In this document: in pieces, positions 28,821 through 38,215 of the stretch
How positions within the stretch are numbered: position 1 is the stretch's first letter
Layout of the letters: every line of letters begins with the position of its first letter
Assembly: GCF_900101905.1 (NCBI RefSeq)
Contig: NZ_FNAJ01000002.1
Span: 434,001-498,000, forward strand
Source: Myxococcus virescens
GTDB taxonomy: Bacteria; Myxococcota; Myxococcia; Myxococcales; Myxococcaceae
Direction: 5' to 3'
Length of the DNA: 64,000 nt
Position numbers and translations under genes: made by a program
The notes under the pieces: model-generated
The model's input: only the letters and a program-made list of their open reading frames with translations
What the model was told of the DNA's origin: nothing
Databases searched by the model: none

Positions 28821-29567
28821 ATGTCCCCGTTGTCCCGCCTTGTCGCCAGCCTCGCCACCCTGTCGCTGATTGCCGCCGCGTGCGCCGGTCAGCAGAAGCC
28901 CGATAACCGGGAAGCCACCTCGACCATCGAGGAGGTCGCCAACGAGGGTGGAGAGGAGACCCCCGCCGTCGCGTTCAACGTCCTGGAGGCCCCCGAGGGC
29001 TTCACCGTGAAGCTGCCGGGGCCCCCGCCGCAGGCGCAGCGCAGCGAGGCCGCCCTGCCGAAGCGGACGGACAAGGCCACGCTCGTCACGTACGCGGCCA
29101 ATGAGGGCGGTGTCAGCTACATCGTCAACGCGGTGGACTACCCGGAGGCGTTCGTCGCCACGGTGCCCGCCGAGGCGCTCATCAACGGCGGCATCCAGGG
29201 CATCGCCGGGCAGGTGGGGGGCGAGCTGAAGAGCTCCGAGGACATCACCCTGGATGGCTACCCGGGCAAGGCGTACATGCTGGCGTCGCCCAGCGGCGAG
29301 GTGAAGGGCCGCAGCTTCCTGGTGGGGCCGCGCGTCTACAACCTCATCACCGTCTACAACGCGGGCATCGGCGCGCCGGGCGCGGACGAGTTCCTCACCT
29401 CGCTCACGCTGGTGAACCCGCCGCCGAAGATTGAGCTCCCGGAGCCCGACGCGGGCACGGACGCCGGGACGGCCGATGCGGCCGACGGCACCGGGGCCGC
29501 CGTGGAGGGTGGCGAGGACGCCGGGAGCGCGCCGGACGCGGGCGCCCGTCGCCGCCGCGCCAAGTAG
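28821..29567 (+). CDS. Lipoprotein of unknown function
   Basis: A 248-residue protein. ATG 28821 was preferred over GTG 28815. Lipobox LIAAACAGQ at about residues 16-21. The central 160 residues (APEGFTVKLPGPPPQ, VSYIVNAVDYPEAFVA, DITLDGYPGKAYMLASP) form a compact beta-rich domain that resembles surface proteins of unknown function. The tail is an Asp/Gly/Ala-rich linker ending in RRRRAK. It stands alone after the liv operon and is followed by a strong hairpin. Confidence 0.75.
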   Translation: MSPLSRLVASLATLSLIAAACAGQQKPDNREATSTIEEVANEGGEETPAVAFNVLEAPEGFTVKLPGPPPQAQRSEAALPKRTDKATLVTYAANEGGVSYIVNAVDYPEAFVATVPAEALINGGIQGIAGQVGGELKSSEDITLDGYPGKAYMLASPSGEVKGRSFLVGPRVYNLITVYNAGIGAPGADEFLTSLTLVNPPPKIELPEPDAGTDAGTADAADGTGAAVEGGEDAGSAPDAGARRRRAK

Positions 29568-29580
29568 TCCGCTGTCCCCG

Positions 29581-29612
29581 GGGACACGCTTCCTTTCTGG
29601 GGAGCGTGTCCC
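29581..29612 (+). terminator. Hairpin after the lipoprotein gene
   Basis: GGGACACGCTTCC at 29581-29593 pairs over 13 bp, with one G-U, with GGGAGCGTGTCCC at 29600-29612; loop of six bases. It starts 13 bp after the stop of the lipoprotein gene. Confidence 0.6.
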
Positions 29613-29668
29613 GCGATGCCGCGCTGAAGGACCCTGGGCGTTAGGCTCTCCCGTGACAGGAGGCCGCC

Positions 29669-30436
29669 ATGTGGGACCCGGCGCAGTACTCACGCTTTCG
29701 CGACGAGCGGAAGCGTCCCTTCTTCGATTTGCTGTCGCGGGTGGACGCGGCGTCGCCCTCCCAGGTCGCGGACCTGGGGTGTGGCACCGGGGACCTCACG
29801 CGCGTGTTGGCCGAGCGCTGGCCGTCCGCCCAGGTGTTCGGTGTGGATGCGTCCTCGGAGATGATTGAGGCGGCCCGTCGCGGTGCGTCCGTGGGCTCGG
29901 TGCGCTTCGGGGTGGCGGACCTCGCGGACTGGGAGCCTCCCGCGCCGCTGGACGTGCTCGTGTCCAATGCGGCGCTGCATTGGCTGCCGGACCACGAGGT
30001 GCTGCTCGGGCGGTTGGTGGCGAAGCTGGCGCCCGGCGGGGTGCTGGCCTTCCAGGTGCCGGCCAACTTCGAGGCGCCTTCGCACCGGCGAGTCGACGAG
30101 GTGCGGGCCTTGCCGCGCTTCGCTTCTGTCCTGGCGCCCGTGCGGCGCTCGTCGGTGGAGTCCCTGCCTGTGTACGCGTCCTGGCTGTTCGCCCTGGGGC
30201 TGACAGTGGAGGCCTGGGAGACGACGTACCTGCACGTGCTCCCGGGTGAGGACGCGGTGCTGGAGTGGCTGCTGGGGACGACGCTGCGGCCCGTGCTCGC
30301 GGCGCTCGGGGAGGAGGAGGCGCGCGCCTTCGTGGAGACGCTGCGCCCGTTGCTGCGCGAGTCCTATCCCGCGCAGCCGTATGGGACGCCGTTCCCGTTC
30401 ACCCGCCGCTTCGTGGTGGCGCGGCGGGTGACGTGA
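29669..30436 (+). CDS. tam: Trans-aconitate 2-methyltransferase
   Basis: A 255-residue class I SAM methyltransferase with AGGAGG before the ATG. The N-terminal WDPAQYSRFRDERKRPFFDLL is characteristic of Tam. SAM motif I is VADLGCGTGDLT, followed by FGVDASSEMIEAAR and LVSNAALHWLPDH. Tam methylates trans-aconitate, removing an aconitase inhibitor. Its stop lies 6 bp from the stop of the convergent MopE-like gene. Confidence 0.88.
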   Translation: MWDPAQYSRFRDERKRPFFDLLSRVDAASPSQVADLGCGTGDLTRVLAERWPSAQVFGVDASSEMIEAARRGASVGSVRFGVADLADWEPPAPLDVLVSNAALHWLPDHEVLLGRLVAKLAPGGVLAFQVPANFEAPSHRRVDEVRALPRFASVLAPVRRSSVESLPVYASWLFALGLTVEAWETTYLHVLPGEDAVLEWLLGTTLRPVLAALGEEEARAFVETLRPLLRESYPAQPYGTPFPFTRRFVVARRVT

Positions 30437-30442
30437 GCCGGT

Positions 30443-32503
30443 TTACTGGGGCCAGTGGTAGATCTTGCCGTTGTTGCCCGCGATCCAAAGGTCTGCGGGA
30501 CTGGTGCCAGCGATGTCGTTGAAGATCGCGCCCGAGGCCTCGAAGATGACCTGCCATTGCGTGCCGTCGTAGCGGTAGACGCGGCCGGTCTCGGCGGTGG
30601 CGTAGATCGACTTCGCGCCGAAGGCGACAACGGAGGTCAGTGATTCATTGGGCGTATTGGGAAGGGACATCCTGCTCCAGGTGGAGCCATTCCACTGGAA
30701 TACAGTGCTCGAATTGGTCTGGCGTTCACCTACGGCAAAGGCGAGCTTGTCATTTACCACCCAGACTCCGCGGAAGCGGCCCATATCGGAGATGCTGTTC
30801 TCAATAACCTCCGATTGCCACTGCCCATCAGCTGGGGCGAACCGGTAGATGCGCCCTCGGTTACCTCCAGAGTCGTTGCCTCCCACCGCGAACAGCGCGG
30901 CACGGGAGCGGCCATGGATGTCGAATAGCGGCCTGACTGTGGTGGTGCCGAAGGACAACGAGTTGGAGCCAGTCCCTCCCGTCCACTTGAATGTCAGCCC
31001 CTGGCCCACCGTTCCGGAGTTCTCAGTGACCCCATGAATCTCCAGGACTCCTTCGTGCCGAACTCCGACGAGCCCACGCGCCCATCGGCCCATGGAATGG
31101 GTCTCGGTGCAGGAATTCTGCGACCTATCCAGGAAGGAAAGGCTGCCCCCCGACGAGCCGAGGTAGAGGCGGCCCTGGTTGGCCATGTCCGTCCAGACGG
31201 CGTTCCAGCCCCTGTTGATGTCGCCGCAGTTGGTCGAATCGGTCTGGAATGTGGTCGAGCTCGGCGTGAGTATCGCGACGCCTCCCTGATTGCCCACCGC
31301 GGTCACATCACCTGGGACCTCTGTGAAGATGGAGCGCCACTGTTGGTCGGTCGCGCCCACGTTGCGTGACACCCAGTTGGCACCGCCGCTCGGACAGACC
31401 TCGGGGCCTTCGGGATTCCCGTCGCAGTTGTTGTCCAGGCCGTCGCACAGCTCCGTCGCGCCAGGGTAGGTGAACGGGTTGCCGTCGTTGCAGTCACCAC
31501 CAACCTCGACGTAGCCCGCGCCAGGCGAGACACAGGACGTCACGGCCGTGCCATCACCGAAGGTGTCTCCGTCACCGTCCAGGAACCAGTCCTTGGGCGT
31601 CGTCGTGGCCTGGCAGGTGGTGGCGATGCCCGAGGCGTCGCAGACGTAGACGCCGGCGCACTGGGCGGCTGCGGTGCACGCCGTGCCGAGGTCGGTGAAC
31701 GTCTCGTCAATCTCGTCGTTGCAGTTGTCGTCGACGCCGTTGCAGCGCTCCGTCGCTCCTGGCCGGATGCTGGCGTTGTTGTCGTTGCAGTCGTCCGCGG
31801 GACCCGTGACATAGCCCTGCGGGATACCGGCGCAGAAGGCGACGGGAGCGGCGTTCCGGTCGCCGTGTCCGTCCTGGTCCACGTCAGGGTAGGCATACGC
31901 GGCCAGCGGCATGTTGCAGAGGACCTCGCCGTTCCCACCGCACGCACGGACGCCCTCGCAGCCTTCGCCCTCCGTGCAGCTCTGGCCCAGGCGCAGCTCC
32001 ACCGTGTCCGTCTGTCCGTTGCAGTTGTCGTCGACGTCGTTGCAGAGCTCCGTTGCGCCCGGGTTGATGCTCGCGTTGTTGTCGTCGCAGTCCGTGCCGC
32101 CCGTGAGCACGGAGACGTACCCGTCGCCGTCCGCATCCGTCGCCTGGAGGGACAGGGCCACCAGGACGGGGGTTCCTGGCGTCAGCGTCACGGACGTGGA
32201 CCGCGTCACCACGGGGCTCGCGGCCTCACAGGTCTGCTCGAAGGCGCGCGCCTCCACCTGGATGGTCGAGCCCCAGCCGCCGGGCGCAATCACCGCGACC
32301 GTCAGCGAGCCTCCGGAGCGATCGCCCTTGCCGGCAACGGTGGTGGAGAGCTCCTTGCCGCTGCCCTCGTCGCGTGCGTTCACCTGCACGCAGCCGGGCA
32401 CAAAGCCCGAGTAGTCCACCGTGACTTTGGCAGCGCCAGGGCTTTCGTCCTTCTTACAGCCGGCCAGCGCGAGGAGAGGGAGGAGCACCAGAACACGTCG
32501 CAT
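30443..32503 (-). CDS. MopE-like lipoprotein with putative metal-binding repeats
   Basis: A 686-residue protein. Lipobox LLALAGCKKDE with Lys at +2, a feature linked in M. xanthus to matrix-located lipoproteins. After a beta-rich domain, residues about 130-370 contain repeated MopE-type motifs (ADGDGYVS, DCDDNNASINPGATELCN, DVDDNCNGQTD) that bind calcium or copper in relatives. The C-terminal 300 residues look like a beta-propeller of repeating units (AVGNQGGVAIL, FAVGGNDSGG, ATAETGRVYRYDG, WIAGNNGKIYHW). Probable surface protein; ligand unknown. Confidence 0.85.
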   Translation of the reverse strand: MRRVLVLLPLLALAGCKKDESPGAAKVTVDYSGFVPGCVQVNARDEGSGKELSTTVAGKGDRSGGSLTVAVIAPGGWGSTIQVEARAFEQTCEAASPVVTRSTSVTLTPGTPVLVALSLQATDADGDGYVSVLTGGTDCDDNNASINPGATELCNDVDDNCNGQTDTVELRLGQSCTEGEGCEGVRACGGNGEVLCNMPLAAYAYPDVDQDGHGDRNAAPVAFCAGIPQGYVTGPADDCNDNNASIRPGATERCNGVDDNCNDEIDETFTDLGTACTAAAQCAGVYVCDASGIATTCQATTTPKDWFLDGDGDTFGDGTAVTSCVSPGAGYVEVGGDCNDGNPFTYPGATELCDGLDNNCDGNPEGPEVCPSGGANWVSRNVGATDQQWRSIFTEVPGDVTAVGNQGGVAILTPSSTTFQTDSTNCGDINRGWNAVWTDMANQGRLYLGSSGGSLSFLDRSQNSCTETHSMGRWARGLVGVRHEGVLEIHGVTENSGTVGQGLTFKWTGGTGSNSLSFGTTTVRPLFDIHGRSRAALFAVGGNDSGGNRGRIYRFAPADGQWQSEVIENSISDMGRFRGVWVVNDKLAFAVGERQTNSSTVFQWNGSTWSRMSLPNTPNESLTSVVAFGAKSIYATAETGRVYRYDGTQWQVIFEASGAIFNDIAGTSPADLWIAGNNGKIYHWPQ

Positions 32504-32556
32504 GCGGACACTCTATCGCGTCCGTGCCCCGCCGCTGCATCCTCGCGAGTCCGCAC

Positions 32557-33174
32557 CTACCTCGCGGACGGGAAGTCGGAGTGGACCACTTCCAGGCGTA
32601 CATCCGCGGCGATGCTGGCGGGCGTCACCAGCTCCAAATCCAGGGGAACCCGCTTCCCGTAACGTTCGCGGAGCTGCTGCTCCAGGCCCTTCACACGGAG
32701 CGAGTCCAGCCGTTCCATTTTCCCATACTCTACGCCTGCACCCTGGGCGTAGGCCTTGCGCACCAGCTCCGAGCAGTACATCGCGTCGTCCCCCCAGCCG
32801 AAGTGCCAGTCATACGGCTTGCCCAGGTGCGCCTTGGCCGCCGTCACCGCCTGCTGGCGCTGCGCATCGCTCAGCTCCCGAGGGCGTAGGACGAGGATGC
32901 CGCCCTTCACGCCCCGGGCCTTCCACTTCGAGAACCGGATTCGCTGCACCGGCTGCACGGCCTCCACGACCCACGCGCCCTGTTCGGTCACCTCCACCAT
33001 GCCCACATGGGACAGGGGGCTCTGCGTGGCCTTCTGGATGGCCTGTGACTGCGAGGAGCGCGAGGTGTGCAGGACGATGTCTCCCGTCTGCAACCGGGCC
33101 TCCAGGCCCTCGTGTGGCGCCGCGACCGCGTTGTGGGCGCCGAACCACACCATCAGCATGACCATCCACCGCAT
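32557..33174 (-). CDS. YiiX-like permuted papain-fold amidase
   Basis: A 205-residue protein with a signal peptide (residues 1-19, HNAVAA). The mature part opens with LQTGDIVLHTSRSSQSQAI and SHVGMVEV (catalytic His), and carries YCSELVRKAY (catalytic Cys). This order of His before Cys is the circularly permuted NlpC/P60 or YiiX/YebB-like family. It probably cleaves amide or ester bonds in lipids or peptidoglycan in the periplasm; the substrate cannot be told from sequence. Confidence 0.85.
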   Translation of the reverse strand: MRWMVMLMVWFGAHNAVAAPHEGLEARLQTGDIVLHTSRSSQSQAIQKATQSPLSHVGMVEVTEQGAWVVEAVQPVQRIRFSKWKARGVKGGILVLRPRELSDAQRQQAVTAAKAHLGKPYDWHFGWGDDAMYCSELVRKAYAQGAGVEYGKMERLDSLRVKGLEQQLRERYGKRVPLDLELVTPASIAADVRLEVVHSDFPSAR

Positions 33175-33253
33175 TGACGAGTCCTTTCAGGTGCTTGGCT
33201 GCTTCCGGTGTGCGGAGAGTGCAGCCGGGATGCCAGCCCTCACGAGGGGGCCG

Positions 33254-33811
33254 CTACCCCAGCGCGCGGGTGAGGGGCACCTCCAGTCGGGGCAGGTAAT
33301 GGCCGCCCTTGCTCTCGAAAAGCACCAGTTGGTCCACACGCCCCTCGCCCAGTGACGTGTCCTTCAGTGCCTGGACGCATGCGAGGAGGGCAGCGTCTCC
33401 GCGCGGGTGCTTCGCGCGGGCCAGCGTGAGGTGCGCGGTGTACTCGCGGTGCTCGGGCTCGAAGCCGAGCGGCTGGAGCACCCGGGCGGTATCCGCCTGC
33501 AAGGCCTTCAGCGCGTCCGTGGCGCCGCACACATCCGCCCAGAGCACGCGTGGGTGGGCGGGCGCGCCAAAAGCGCCGCCACCGGCGACAGACAGCACGA
33601 AGGGGGAATGCCGAGCGCCTATCGGCGTCAGGGCGTCGTGAATCGCGGGCAGGCGTGCGTCATCCACGTCCCCCAGGAACACGAGCGTGAGGTGGAGGCC
33701 CTCCAGCTTCACCCAGCGGGCCTGGGGGGCCAGGGGGCGCAGCCGGTGCAACTCCTCGGTGGTGCGCGCTTCGATGGCGGGCCCCAGGGTGACGGCGGTG
33801 AACAGGCGCAT
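33254..33811 (-). CDS. thpR: RNA 2',3'-cyclic phosphodiesterase (2H family)
   Basis: A 185-residue protein of the usual family length. MRLFTAVTL at the N-terminus, then two HxT motifs (HLTLVFLG at about residue 60 and HLTLARAKHP at about 130) define the 2H phosphoesterase active site. FESKGGHYLPRLEVPL is the usual end. It hydrolyses 2',3'-cyclic phosphates at RNA ends. It sits between the YiiX-like gene and proS on the same strand. Confidence 0.9.
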   Translation of the reverse strand: MRLFTAVTLGPAIEARTTEELHRLRPLAPQARWVKLEGLHLTLVFLGDVDDARLPAIHDALTPIGARHSPFVLSVAGGGAFGAPAHPRVLWADVCGATDALKALQADTARVLQPLGFEPEHREYTAHLTLARAKHPRGDAALLACVQALKDTSLGEGRVDQLVLFESKGGHYLPRLEVPLTRALG

Positions 33812-33991
33812 GGCTCACGGCTCCTGACATCGTGGGCGAGACACAGTCCTTCGATTCCCTTCAGCAGAGGAGCCGGTGGGTGTCGCCCTGCTCGTGTCCG
33901 GTGCCACCAGGCGCGCCGCGGGGGCGCCTTCCAGTTCGAGCCGGCGGCGGGCGGTGTCGTGCCCTGCCGCCGGCCCTGACGTGACTGGGGC

Positions 33992-35425
33992 TCAGTACGC
34001 CTTGGAGAACACGATGCGGCCCGGCGAAGGCTCGCCGGTGACGACGCACTTGCCCGGCTCCTGCTTGAGGTCGAAGGGACGGCAGCGCGTCGTCAGGCCC
34101 GTCTCCTCCTTGATGCGCGCCTCCACCTTGGGGTCCAGGTTCCAGTGCGCCAGCAGGAAGCCCTGGTCCGCCTTCTCCTTCAGCTCCTCGTAGGAGTTGA
34201 CCTCGAAGGTGTGCGAGTCGCGGAAGGACTTCGCCTTGGTGAACAGGTCCTTCTGCATGGCGTCCAGCATGGCCTGCGCCTTGGACACGGCCTCGTCCAA
34301 CGACACGAACTCCTTCTGGCGCACGTCACGGCGGACCATGACGCAGGAGTTCTTGGCCAGGTCCTTGGGGCCCAGCTCGATGCGCAGACACGTGCCGATG
34401 AGCTCGTGCTCGTTGTACTTGAAGCCCGGGCTCTTGGTGTCGTCGTCGTCCAGCACCACGCCCAGGCCCGCCTTGCGCAGGTCCGCGGCCAGCGCGTTCG
34501 TCTTCTCCAGCACCTGCGCCTTCTCCGCGTCGGAGGCCTTGCCGAAGATGGGGATGATGACCACGTGCGTGGCCGCCAGCTTCGGCGGGACGATGAGGCC
34601 GGCGTCATCCGAGTGGGTCATGATGAGGCCGCCGATGAGGCGCGTGGACACGCCCCAGGACGTCTGCCACACGTGGTGCATCTTGCCGTCGCGGCCCTGG
34701 AACTGGGTGTCGAAGGCCTTGGCGAAGTTCTGTCCCAGGTTGTGGCTGGTGCCCGCCTGGAGCGCCTTCTTGTCCTGCATCATCGCTTCGATGCTGTAGG
34801 TGCGCAGCGCGCCGGCGAAGCGCTCGGACTCCGACTTCTGGCCCGTCATGACCGGCATCGCCATGTAGTCCTCGGCGAAGGTCCGGTAGACCTCCAGCAT
34901 CTGCCGGGTCTCCTTCTCCGCGTCCTCCTCCGTCTCGTGACAGGTGTGGCCTTCCTGCCAGAGGAACTCGGTGGTGCGCAGGAACAGGCGCGTGCGCATC
35001 TCCCAGCGCATCACGTTCGCCCACTGGTTCAGCAGCAGCGGGAGGTCCCGGTAGCTCTGGATCCACTTGGCGAAGCTGCGGTTGATGATGGTCTCACTGG
35101 TGGGCCGGATGACGTAGGGCTCCTCCAGCTTGGACCCACCCGCGTGGGTGACGACGGCCAGCTGCGGGTTGAAGCCCTCGACGTGCTCGGCTTCCTTCTT
35201 CAGGTAGCTCTCGGGGATGAGCAGCGGGAAGTAGGCGTTCTTGTGGCCCAGGTCCTTGAACATCTTGTCCAGGACGCGCTGCATGTTCTCCCACAGCGCA
35301 TAGCCATTGGGCCGGATGACCATGCAGCCCTTCACGTCCGAGTAGTCGGCGAGCTTCGCCTTCTGGACCAGGTCGACGTACCACTCGGAAAAGCCCTTCT
35401 CGCGGGGCGTGAGCTTCTCGGCCAT
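33992..35425 (-). CDS. proS: Prolyl-tRNA synthetase, archaeal/eukaryotic-like type without INS domain
   Basis: A 477-residue class II synthetase; ATG 35425 was chosen over a TTG at 35443. Motif 1 region ([18 protein letters not shown]), motif 2 ([22 protein letters not shown]), motif 3 ([19 protein letters not shown]). There is no large editing insertion between motifs 2 and 3, and the C-terminus ends FSKAY after a small domain, both typical of the archaeal/eukaryotic-like ProRS. It charges tRNA-Pro. No second proS is seen here. Confidence 0.95.
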
Positions 35426-35602
35426 GTGCGGAGCACCCTTCAAAAGTCGTGGAAAGAGGACGGTTGCCTACGCCGGGCCCACCCGGAAATCAACGGCCCC
35501 GTCGCCCGGACGGGCGCTGGGTCCCTTCCTGGACGGGATTGCGTTTTTCGACCAATGGTCAGAATAATGAGCGCCGGTTGAATCCGCATCCAGGAGGCAG
35601 TC

Positions 35603-36277
35603 ATGTTTCGCCAGGTGGCCGACGACGTGCACGTGCTCGCGGTGGAGTTCCGCATCGGGGGAATGGACTTGGGGGGCCGGATGACGGCCGTCCGCCTGCC
35701 GGATGGGGGGCTGTGGCTCCACTCGCCCGTCCGCTTCAGTCCGGAGGCGCGGGCGGCGGTGGATGCGCTCGGGCCGGTGCGCTTCCTGGTGGCGCCCAAC
35801 CTGATGCACCACCTGTACGTGCAGGACTGGGCGGCGGCCTATCCCGACGCGAAGGTGGCCGCGCCCGCGGCGCTGCGGCGCAAGCGGCCGGACCTGCGCA
35901 TCGACCTGGAGCTGGGTGACACGGCCGAGGCCAGCTGGGCCGGCGTCCTGGACCAGGTGCTCGTCCAGGGGATGCCCAAGGTGGACGAGCTGCTCTTCTT
36001 CCACCGCCCCAGCCAGACGTTGTTCGTCACCGACCTGGCGTTCAACGTGCACCGGACGGGTTCGTGGTTCACCCGCATGTACCTGAAGCTGAGCGGTGCG
36101 TGGCAGCGGCTGGCGCCGTCCATGCTGGTCCGCTCCGTCATCAAGGACCGGGAGGCCGTGCGCGCGTCCCTGGCGCGGGCCCAGGCCTGGGACGTGGAGC
36201 GCGTGGTGGTGTGCCACGGTGACGTGGTGGAGCAGGGCGGCCGGGAGGCGGTGCGGAATGCCTTCGCCCGGTTCTAG
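35603..36277 (+). CDS. DUF4336 family protein (metallo-beta-lactamase-like)
   Basis: A 224-residue protein with AGGAGG eight bases before the ATG. MTAVRLPDGGLWLHSPV, FLVAPNLMHHLYVQDW, LFFHRPSQTLFVTDLAFN and VVCHGDVV match DUF4336, a metallo-hydrolase-like family of unknown substrate. Its 3' end overlaps the TetR gene by 20 bp, so the two are co-expressed; the regulator may control this operon. Confidence 0.8.
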   Translation: MFRQVADDVHVLAVEFRIGGMDLGGRMTAVRLPDGGLWLHSPVRFSPEARAAVDALGPVRFLVAPNLMHHLYVQDWAAAYPDAKVAAPAALRRKRPDLRIDLELGDTAEASWAGVLDQVLVQGMPKVDELLFFHRPSQTLFVTDLAFNVHRTGSWFTRMYLKLSGAWQRLAPSMLVRSVIKDREAVRASLARAQAWDVERVVVCHGDVVEQGGREAVRNAFARF

Positions 36278-36995
36278 CGGCGGTGGCCGCAAGCCCGCGC
36301 CGGGCCGTCGTCGCCCGGCCGCGCCACCGGGCGCGCCCACCCCCGCGTCGGCTCCCACCGCCGCGCCCTCCGAGCGCGAGGCCCGCAAGGCGCGGCGTCA
36401 GGAGGGGCGCCGTCAAGCCATCCTCGTCGCCGCGCGGGCGGTGCTGGTTCGGGGCGGGGTGTTGGGACTGACCCTGGAGGCCGTCGCGGCGGAGGCGGAC
36501 CTGAGCAAGCCTTCCCTGTTCTACTACTTCCGCTCCAAGGAGGACCTCGTGGGGGCGCTGGCGGTGGAGGGGCTGGAGCGCGAGGTGAAGGTGCTGGAGG
36601 CGGCGGTGACGGCCGCGGCCAGCGGCGTGGAGGCCCTGGCCGCGCTGGTTCGTGCCCGGGTGGATTTGTACGCGGAGGACCTGGACGGCTTTCGCGTCGT
36701 CTATCTGTGGCCGCAGTTGACGGGGCGGCAATCCGAGGCGCACCAATCGCGGGTGCTGGCGCTGAGTGGACAGCTGAATGACTTGCTGGAGGCGCGGCTC
36801 CAGGCGGATGCGCGCGCGGGCCGGCTGGCCCCAGGGCTCCAGCCGCGTCGGCTGGCCAACCTGGCCTGGACCGTGGCGCACGGGGTGCTTTCCCTGGGGG
36901 CCGGACTGGAGCACTCCGGTGTGGGAGCGCGCTTCACCTTGTCTCAACTTCGTGACGAGGCCTGTGCGGTATTGCTGCGCAGTAGCGGCCGTTAG
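36258..36995 (+). CDS. TetR family transcriptional regulator
   Basis: A 245-residue protein. ATG 36258 lies inside the end of the DUF4336 gene; there is no better start. A basic Pro/Ala-rich arm of about 45 residues precedes the TetR helix-turn-helix (RRQAILVAARAVLVRGG, LEAVAAEADLSKPSLFYYF, KEDLVGALAVEG). The C-terminal helices form the ligand and dimer domain. A local repressor, most simply of its own DUF4336-TetR operon. Confidence 0.85.
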   Translation: MPSPGSSGGGRKPAPGRRRPAAPPGAPTPASAPTAAPSEREARKARRQEGRRQAILVAARAVLVRGGVLGLTLEAVAAEADLSKPSLFYYFRSKEDLVGALAVEGLEREVKVLEAAVTAAASGVEALAALVRARVDLYAEDLDGFRVVYLWPQLTGRQSEAHQSRVLALSGQLNDLLEARLQADARAGRLAPGLQPRRLANLAWTVAHGVLSLGAGLEHSGVGARFTLSQLRDEACAVLLRSSGR

Positions 36996-37033
36996 GGTGG
37001 CTGTGAAGGGTGGGAGGGGCGCGCTATGTAGAG

Positions 37034-37065
37034 AGCCTCCTTCCCGTCGTTCCTTTTTGGAGGCT
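37034..37065 (+). promoter_or_regulatory. Hairpin that can hide the Shine-Dalgarno of the MYXO-CTERM gene
   Basis: AGCCTCC at 37034-37040 is the reverse complement of GGAGGCT at 37059-37065, which contains the ribosome-binding site just before ATG 37068. The 18-base loop is pyrimidine-rich. The short stem (7 bp) could block translation until opened. Chance is possible. Confidence 0.35.
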
Positions 37066-37067
37066 TC

Positions 37068-37682
37068 ATGCGGTCGTACCTTGCATCACTCGGAGTTGCC
37101 GGCGTTGTGTCGGCGTGCCTTGTCTCCGGTTCCGCGTTCGCCAATTCCATGGGCATCAGTGGCCGAAGCGGTAAGCAGGGCTCGAGCCTCACCTGTGCCG
37201 AGTGCCACACCGGCGGCAGCGCGCCCACGGTGACCATCGAAGGGCCCACCACGCTGGCGCCGGGCGCCACCGGCAACTACACGCTCGTCGTCCGGGGCGG
37301 TCCGGCCGCCGGCGCGGGCTACAACGTGGCGGTGAGCGACAACGGCGGCACGCTCAACCCGGGCACGGGTTCGTACAAGCTGAGCGGGGAAGTCACCCAC
37401 AAGAACATCCAGGCGTTCTCCGGCGGCGAGGCCCGCTTCGACTTCACCCTGGTGGCGCCGTCCACTCCCGGCACCGTCACCCTGTACGGCGCGGGCAACT
37501 CGGTGAACGAGAACGGCACCGACCAGGGAGACGCCTCCGCGGCCACCACGCTCAACGTCAACGTGGCGACTGGCGGCGGCGACGGTGGTGATGACGGCGG
37601 TGGCTGCGCCGCCGCGGGCGGCATCCCATTGCTGGGCGCGGCCTTGGTGCTGCTCGGCACCCGCCTGCGCCGCCGTCGCTAG
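37068..37682 (+). CDS. MYXO-CTERM-sorted surface protein with CxxCH motif (MXAN_6652 type)
   Basis: A 204-residue protein with GGAGG before the ATG. Signal peptide about residues 1-25 (SGSAFANS). The mature start has SSLTCAECHTGGSAPT, a CxxCH haem-type motif followed by Gly-Gly. A beta-sandwich domain follows (TLAPGATGNYTLVVRGGPA, EARFDFTLVAPSTPGTVTL), then a Gly/Asp linker and the MYXO-CTERM tail: Cys in GGGCAAAG, a hydrophobic helix and RLRRRR. It resembles the choice-of-anchor family named after MXAN_6652. Whether the CxxCH binds haem is unknown. Confidence 0.85.
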   Translation: MRSYLASLGVAGVVSACLVSGSAFANSMGISGRSGKQGSSLTCAECHTGGSAPTVTIEGPTTLAPGATGNYTLVVRGGPAAGAGYNVAVSDNGGTLNPGTGSYKLSGEVTHKNIQAFSGGEARFDFTLVAPSTPGTVTLYGAGNSVNENGTDQGDASAATTLNVNVATGGGDGGDDGGGCAAAGGIPLLGAALVLLGTRLRRRR

Positions 37683-37702
37683 GCCTCGTTGAAAGGAGGC
37701 CT
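37681..37702. terminator. Hairpin between convergent genes
   Basis: AGGCCTC at 37681-37687 and GAGGCCT at 37696-37702 form a perfect 7-bp stem with an 8-base loop, directly at the stop of the MYXO-CTERM gene and before the convergent gene end at 37721. Confidence 0.45.
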
Positions 37703-37720
37703 CCGTGCGCGACAGCGCCG

Positions 37721-38002
37721 TCAGTGACCGGAGGCCACCGACGCGGTGAACTCGTCGGGCAGGAAGGCGGAGAAGGACGGCACCCGTCGAACCTTCCGCC
37801 GGGAGTTGCCCGCCAGCCGCAGGATGGCCACGGACACCAGCCCCAGGCCCACGGCGCTGCGCAGGGGCGCCGGACGGCGTGAGCGGCGCCGGGCGCGGTA
37901 GCGCAGGAGCCCCACGGGCAGCAGGGCGGCGGGAATGGCCATCAGCGCCCACGAGCGCCAGCGGGACCGGCCAGACGAATCGGATGCCAGTGTCGTTTTC
38001 AT
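37721..38002 (-). CDS. Small membrane protein, unknown function
   Basis: A 93-residue protein from ATG 38002. One or two hydrophobic segments (WALMAIPAALLPVGLLRY and SAVGLGLVSVAILRLAG) are separated by an Arg-rich loop (RARRRSRRPA). The C-terminus is soluble (FSAFLPDEFTASVASGH). No family recognised. It diverges from the EEP hydrolase gene. Confidence 0.5.
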   Translation of the reverse strand: MKTTLASDSSGRSRWRSWALMAIPAALLPVGLLRYRARRRSRRPAPLRSAVGLGLVSVAILRLAGNSRRKVRRVPSFSAFLPDEFTASVASGH

Positions 38003-38215
38003 GAAAGAACAGGTTGGGCGTGGGATGGAGCAGGGGGAAGGGCGGCCTGGACCGGACGCAGGTCGGCTCCTGGGTCGGGCCCCCCCGGTGGAGGGCGGGC
38101 ACGGCCTCGCCAGCCTGCTTGCTGATGGCCCGCCAGGCCGGCTGCCTTCCGGACGAGCCTGGGGGGCAGGGCGACAGGTTCGCGGATGGGGCTTAACATC
38201 GCGCCCCCTCTGCCC

